From: Thermoleophilia bacterium
GTDB lineage: Bacteria; Actinomycetota; Thermoleophilia; Miltoncostaeales; Miltoncostaeaceae
Direction: 5' to 3'
NCBI GenBank assembly: GCA_017882555.1
Contig: JADGPH010000225.1
Span: 1 to 9,199, forward strand
DNA: 9,199 bases
The notes beneath the pieces were generated by a model. The model ran no database searches. It was given only the letters and a program-made list of their open reading frames with translations, and had not been told where the DNA came from. This document shows positions 5,852 to 9,199 of this stretch, in pieces. Every line of letters starts with the position of its first letter. The stretch's first letter is position 1. The position numbers were made by a program, and so were the translations under genes.

Positions 5852-7404
5852 GGCAGCGCCAAGGTCGTGGTCTTCCCTGAGGTGCAGGTCACCGTGGCCC
5901 CGCTGTTCCAAATCGGCGTGCCCGATGAGAACCCGACAGCTTCGTAGGCCGTATAGGTGCCGGGCGCAAGGTTGACGAAGTCCGCATAGCGAGAGCTATT
6001 TGTGTACTGCGAAACGTCGTAGGTACCGACGGACGCCTTCAGGCGCACCAACGTGTTACTCGCCCCCGTGGTCAGACGGATCGTACCCGCGACTCCTGAC
6101 ACCAATCTCAACGTCACGGAGGTCGTGGTGTTGTTGGTAATCGCCGCGCTCATGCTTCCGGCGCCGTACCCCGCCGCGCCGGCAGCCACCGTGTAGTTGA
6201 CCGTCCCGGAGGCCGGTTCGCAGTAGGTGACTTGGCCGGCCGCGTTCGTCGTCCGCACGACCGGGGCAAGATTGCCCTGGCCGCCGGACAGCTGCACCTG
6301 TGCCCCAGAGATCGGGTTTCCGGTCGTCGCGTCGAGAACGGTCACATTCATTCGACCGCCGCTCTGCGGGACCAGTCTGAAACTCACGTTTTGGATGGTG
6401 GCGTTCGGATACCCGACCGGCACTGGGGTGTTCTGGGTCTGGGAGGCGTAACAATCGGCACTCGCGGTAATCGCAAACGACGACAGGCTTGGTTCAATGA
6501 CCTGACCCTGCAGGGTCGTAAAGGTGAAGGCGCCCGTCGTACCGGATTGGCTGTCGGTGACAGACTGCGGCGCGGGTGCGGTGACCGTGATCGTCGAGTA
6601 GTTGGAGATCGACAACCCCGTCACCGAGTCGACCAGGGTGACCCCCAGCGTGGCCGGCTGAAACACCTTGACCGTGACCGACCAGGTCTGGGACGCCGAC
6701 AAGTGCTGCATGGTGACGCTCGGGGCGGTGCTCGGATCGGTGGCGTAGCCCGATTGGCTGACCTGGACGCCGTACGAGTACTGAGGATTGCCCGTTGTGG
6801 GCGGGTTCGGTGTCAAACCGGCGAACACCACCGTCCCACTCGCGGTCGTGATGTCGGTGCGGGTCGCGGAGGGCCCCCCGCTGATGGTGACCGTCATGCC
6901 GGTCAGCGGCTGGAGGGTCACCGCGTCGACGACGGTCACCACGGCTGTCGACAAACCCGCGATCGAGGCGTAATTGGGCGGCGCGATCAACGTCGTTTGG
7001 GTCACGGCCTTGCCCGACACAATCTGGGGTGTTACCGCCACGGTCACCAATTTGTAGTCGACGAAGATATGTGGCTGCCCCACTGCCGGGTCGTCGGCGT
7101 ACTTGATGCTCGTTTGGGTCGTATAGGTCACGCCGCCGACGACCTGGGTTTGGGTCACGGCAATCGTCCCGGGTGGGTTCCCACCCACAACGCCGACCTG
7201 GGAATACGGCATGTTGTTGATGTCCTCGAGATGCTGCTGGGCGATCTTCGATGCGGTGACATCGACCCGGGAGCTCCCGATTTGCGAGGACGCCGCCCCG
7301 AATCCCGTGACGACGCCCGCCGCGACGATCGCCAAAATCACGATCCCGATCAGGACCTCGATGTACGAAAAGCCTGCTTGGCGATGCCGTTTGGCTGAGT
7401 CCAC
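5848..7404 (-). CDS. PilV-like prepilin with tandem carboxypeptidase-regulatory/Ig-like domains
   Basis: The 518-residue product opens with an 11-residue basic leader ending in Gly, then FSYIEVLIGIVILAIVAAGV. This is a type IV prepilin signal with Glu at +5 and a long hydrophobic helix, followed by a PilV-like stretch (SKIAQQHLEDINNMPYSQ). Beyond about residue 150 come repeated beta-sandwich units, each starting with a similar strand: VTVVDAVTLQPLTGMTV near 155, VTLVDSVTGLSISNYS near 255 and VTVLDATTGNPISGAQV near 353. A final unit from about 440 has APGTYTAYEA. This pattern is that of carboxypeptidase-regulatory-like/CNA-B folds. Three cysteines (about 318, 395, 507) could form a disulfide. 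GTG 7402-7404 is preferred because it gives a normal prepilin leader and follows GGGGGA closely; upstream starts (ATG 7458, or near 7536) give overlong leaders and lack a ribosome site. It is the first gene of the cassette. Tip or adhesive function is inferred. Confidence 0.8.
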   Translation of the reverse strand: MDSAKRHRQAGFSYIEVLIGIVILAIVAAGVVTGFGAASSQIGSSRVDVTASKIAQQHLEDINNMPYSQVGVVGGNPPGTIAVTQTQVVGGVTYTTQTSIKYADDPAVGQPHIFVDYKLVTVAVTPQIVSGKAVTQTTLIAPPNYASIAGLSTAVVTVVDAVTLQPLTGMTVTISGGPSATRTDITTASGTVVFAGLTPNPPTTGNPQYSYGVQVSQSGYATDPSTAPSVTMQHLSASQTWSVTVKVFQPATLGVTLVDSVTGLSISNYSTITVTAPAPQSVTDSQSGTTGAFTFTTLQGQVIEPSLSSFAITASADCYASQTQNTPVPVGYPNATIQNVSFRLVPQSGGRMNVTVLDATTGNPISGAQVQLSGGQGNLAPVVRTTNAAGQVTYCEPASGTVNYTVAAGAAGYGAGSMSAAITNNTTTSVTLRLVSGVAGTIRLTTGASNTLVRLKASVGTYDVSQYTNSSRYADFVNLAPGTYTAYEAVGFSSGTPIWNSGATVTCTSGKTTTLALP

Positions 7405-7586
7405 CGATCCCCCACGTGCAGCTGGCCTACAGTGCGACACGGGGATACCCGCGCGCATGTGAGCGCCGACACCCGAGTCATCGGCGGACTGCCGCTGTTT
7501 CTTGACATCACGGCCCACTCGGGCGCGCGGTGACATCGGCCCGCGGGGATGCCGCGGGCCGCGGGCCGCACCAGCCTGTGGCTCGC
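7405..7586. other. Intergenic region between proA and the pilin cassette
   Basis: This 182-base gap should contain the promoter of the pilin cassette. It holds the GC hairpin at 7538-7560, two copies of TGACATC (7504-7510 and 7531-7537, plus strand) and a G-rich ribosome site next to GTG 7404. I could not identify a convincing minus-strand -35/-10 pair. Confidence 0.5.
7538..7560 (-). terminator. Perfect 9-bp GC hairpin after proA
   Basis: GGCCCGCGG and CCGCGGGCC pair perfectly around a 5-base loop, starting 26 bases after the proA stop. The position suits a proA terminator, and it separates proA from the pilin cassette. There is no T-tract, as is common for terminators in GC-rich genomes. 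The arm on the proA side sits in a CCGCGGG tandem repeat (7552-7569), so alternative pairings are possible. Confidence 0.5.
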
Positions 7587-8849
7587 CTACTGTCCGGCGA
7601 GCTCCGGAGATGCGTCGGCGGGTAGCACGACGTACTGACGCAGGTAAAGGTCGCGGAACGTCACCGGGCCGCGCGGACCCGGCACGTGATCCACGTTGAT
7701 GCCGGTCTCAGGCGCACCGAGGAGTTTGAATCCGTCCAATAGGCGTGTCGGGGCATTCCAGAAGGCACCGGTCCCGGTGTAGGCGTCCAGAAACTGACGT
7801 GCATGCTCGGAATCGCTGGTCACGATCCCCGCGGCGAGTCCCGAGGTCTCATCGTTGGCGATGGCCGCCGCGTGGGCCGGGGTGTCGGCGCGGTCGACGG
7901 TGACGTTGGCCTCGTTGCCTTCGTCGAGTGCCCATTCGTGCCCCCGCGCATGCGTATGCGGAGGCAGTGAGACGGCAACCCCCAGCGCCGACAGTTCCTC
8001 GCGCGCGACATCGACGAGTTCATCCCACCGGTCATCGTGAAGCAACAGGAGATTGAGTCGGTTACACACCCCAAGTCGATCGACGCTTGCGCGCAAGAGC
8101 CCACGGAACATTTCAACGTCGGCCGCGGAATCTGCGAACAGCACCCCACCGCCATCGGCATGGGCGAGCGTCCGCACACCCAAGGCCGCCGCCCGCATCG
8201 AGAGTTCACGCGTGGTCGGACCGCTGCCGCGAATGATCACCAACGGGATCAATTCCGGCTCGGACACAAGGGCGATCGCCCCCGCCCGGTCGGGCGAGCG
8301 CACCAGTTGCACCGCCCGCGCGTCCAAACCGGCATCATCGAGCGCCGGCGCGATCACGAAATCCACGAGTGCGGCCGCCGAGCGCAAGGCCGCCCCGCCG
8401 GTGCGCAGCACGCCGACGTTGCGCGATTTGATCAACTGCGAGGCCACGTCGATGGTGACGTTCGGACGCGCCTCGTAGTTGGCACCGATCACCCCGACCG
8501 GGCGTCGGCGTTCCTCGAGCACCAGGTGATCGCCGAGTGCCCGGCGCAGAACCACACGCGGCGCAAACGGCGCGGAGGCGAGCTCATCGATCTGACGGGC
8601 CATCGCCGCGATGCGGTCGGCATCAAGGCGCAGGCGATCGCGCATGGCATCGGGAAAGCTCGGATCCAGCGCCGCGAGGTCCGCGACGTTTGCCGCAAGC
8701 AACGCGTCGCTCTGGTCGCCCAGGCGCGCGCTCATGCCCTCAAGCGCCGAGGTCAGCGCCGATTCCGGTGCGGCCGCAAGACTTGGGGCTGCGGCACGTG
8801 CCGCGCGACCTGCGCTTCGAACCGACTCGGTGATGGTGGGCTCACTCAC
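7587..8849 (-). CDS. proA: Glutamate-5-semialdehyde dehydrogenase (gamma-glutamyl phosphate reductase)
   Basis: ProA reduces gamma-glutamyl phosphate with NADPH to glutamate semialdehyde in proline synthesis. The 420-residue length is normal. The cofactor-domain signature is clear: RPVGVIGANYEARPNVTIDV at 116-135, with Lys141 and LRTGG nearby. The catalytic cysteine is Cys262 in GVCNRLN, preceded by the HADGGG segment at 230-235. NAPTRLLDG and GPRGPVT match the usual NASTRxxDG and GPMGLxx regions but with substitutions, so the protein is a divergent member. The start is GTG 8847-8849, which gives the expected N-terminal helix region (residues 5-20) for the family; only a weak GGGA stands upstream. 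proB, often adjacent, is not seen in the roughly 350 bases upstream. A hairpin after the stop suggests transcription ends before the pilin genes. Another aldehyde dehydrogenase of the ProA-like group is the only serious alternative. Confidence 0.92.
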   Translation of the reverse strand: MSEPTITESVRSAGRAARAAAPSLAAAPESALTSALEGMSARLGDQSDALLAANVADLAALDPSFPDAMRDRLRLDADRIAAMARQIDELASAPFAPRVVLRRALGDHLVLEERRRPVGVIGANYEARPNVTIDVASQLIKSRNVGVLRTGGAALRSAAALVDFVIAPALDDAGLDARAVQLVRSPDRAGAIALVSEPELIPLVIIRGSGPTTRELSMRAAALGVRTLAHADGGGVLFADSAADVEMFRGLLRASVDRLGVCNRLNLLLLHDDRWDELVDVAREELSALGVAVSLPPHTHARGHEWALDEGNEANVTVDRADTPAHAAAIANDETSGLAAGIVTSDSEHARQFLDAYTGTGAFWNAPTRLLDGFKLLGAPETGINVDHVPGPRGPVTFRDLYLRQYVVLPADASPELAGQ

Positions 8850-8979
8850 GGCAGCGGATCATCCCAATTCGGGCGCGCCTTTGCCCGGCCGCCCGGGCGA
8901 GAGTCGCCGCAACCGGCGGCCCATGCCCTTCGCGCGCACCTGAAAGGGACGGGCTGCCATTGATCCAGAGACCGCTCAT
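8842..8979 (-). CDS. Possible 45-codon leader ORF overlapping the proA start
   Basis: A short ORF starts at ATG 8977-8979 (MSGLWINGSP...) and ends with TGA at 8842-8844, so its stop overlaps the first codons of proA. GGAGG lies only 2 bases before the ATG, closer than is usual. The peptide is rich in Gly, Ala and Arg with no recognised family and no proline run. Two short hairpins (8883-8898 and 8906-8920) fall inside it. If translated, it could couple ribosomes to the weak proA start. It may equally be chance open frame in GC-rich DNA. Confidence 0.2.
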   Translation of the reverse strand: MSGLWINGSPSLSGAREGHGPPVAATLARAAGQRRARIGMIRCRE

Positions 8980-9162
8980 GTCCTCCACAACGACGCTCCC
9001 GCCCACCAGCGGGCCACATGCGGTGTGTTTGGGCCTGGCCCCGGGGGCTGCTGATCATGATGTTCATCTTCGGCCGCGTCGTGGAAATCGCGCTCTCACC
9101 GGACGCGGCCTTGAACGAGCAGCGTGTGTCGATCACCGGATGTCGCCCCCGCCCCGACATGA
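8850..9162. other. Region upstream of proA without a confident gene
   Basis: Apart from the possible leader ORF, I find no recognisable coding sequence, RNA gene or clear promoter here. Both strands have open frames through parts of it, including a small plus-strand frame with a hydrophobic LLIMMFIFG segment near 9045-9071. None has a good start site with a family match. It probably carries the proA promoter and leader. Confidence 0.4.
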
Positions 9163-9190
9163 CACAAGGGGCCCGGAGGGGCCCCTTGTG
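9163..9190. terminator. Strong perfect hairpin at the right edge, likely terminator
   Basis: CACAAGGGGCCC and GGGCCCCTTGTG form a perfect 12-bp stem around a GGAG tetraloop. This is the strongest inverted repeat in the window. Its length and small loop suit an intrinsic-type terminator for a gene just outside the right edge, or a bidirectional one. Neither side has a T-tract within the visible sequence, so the orientation is undecided. Confidence 0.6.
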
Positions 9191-9199
9191 CACTGCGAA

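Noticed and set aside
6232..7398. 388-codon open frame on the plus strand opposite the PilV-like gene
   Set aside because: Its product is low-complexity Arg/Gly/Asp-rich sequence typical of the antisense of a GC-rich gene, and the opposite strand encodes a clear prepilin.
7502..7507. Perfect TTGACA on the plus strand as a -35 box
   Set aside because: No -10-like hexamer lies 16-18 bases downstream, and no plus-strand gene follows.
7405..7536. 44-residue N-terminal extension of the PilV-like protein
   Set aside because: It would put an overlong leader before the prepilin cleavage site, and its start codons lack a ribosome site; GTG 7404 gives a typical 11-residue leader.
8846..9193. 115-codon minus-strand frame upstream of proA
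   Set aside because: It starts inside the edge hairpin, lacks a ribosome site and has Arg/Gly-rich shadow composition; the shorter ORF at 8842-8979 in another frame is a better, though still weak, candidate.
9018..9199. Small plus-strand frame with a hydrophobic stretch (possible membrane peptide)
   Set aside because: It has no ribosome site, runs through the terminator-like hairpin without a stop, and has no recognisable similarity.

Overview
The window is G+C-rich bacterial chromosome. Every convincing gene lies on the minus strand, so it reads from right to left. Frequent GTG starts, 4-base ATGA/GTGA stop-start overlaps, a type 2 (long) orotidine-phosphate decarboxylase and a TANNNT box ending 6 bases before a GTG start suggest an actinobacterium-like or similar high-GC lineage. 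This is inference; no rRNA or marker gene fixes the taxon. I see no IS element, CRISPR array, tRNA, rRNA or phage gene.

Layout in the direction of transcription: (1) 9199-8850 has no confident gene. It holds a perfect 12-bp hairpin at the edge and a possible 45-codon leader ORF that overlaps the next start. (2) 8849-7587 is a complete, somewhat divergent proA (proline synthesis), followed by a 9-bp GC hairpin. (3) 7404-3743 is a compact three-gene cassette of minor type IV pilin-like proteins. A PilV-like prepilin carries tandem beta-sandwich repeats, a PilW-like prepilin overlaps it by 4 bases, and a long PilX-like protein with a DUF4900-like C-terminal part follows 3 bases later. (4) 3595-1860 is an AEC-family membrane transporter overlapping pyrF by 4 bases. 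(5) 1791-1 is a secreted D,D-carboxypeptidase (PBP5/DacA family) overlapping by 4 bases a 1-phosphofructokinase-family sugar kinase that runs off the left edge.

The metabolic genes (proA, pyrF, sugar kinase) are ordinary housekeeping types, and the carboxypeptidase trims peptidoglycan. The pilin cassette is the accessory-looking part: its products would be cleaved by a prepilin peptidase and placed in or at the tip of a type IV pilus or pseudopilus whose motor and major pilin are not in this window. I found no clearly undescribed system. The best candidate for novelty is the domain-elaborated PilV-like protein with its large PilX-like partner.
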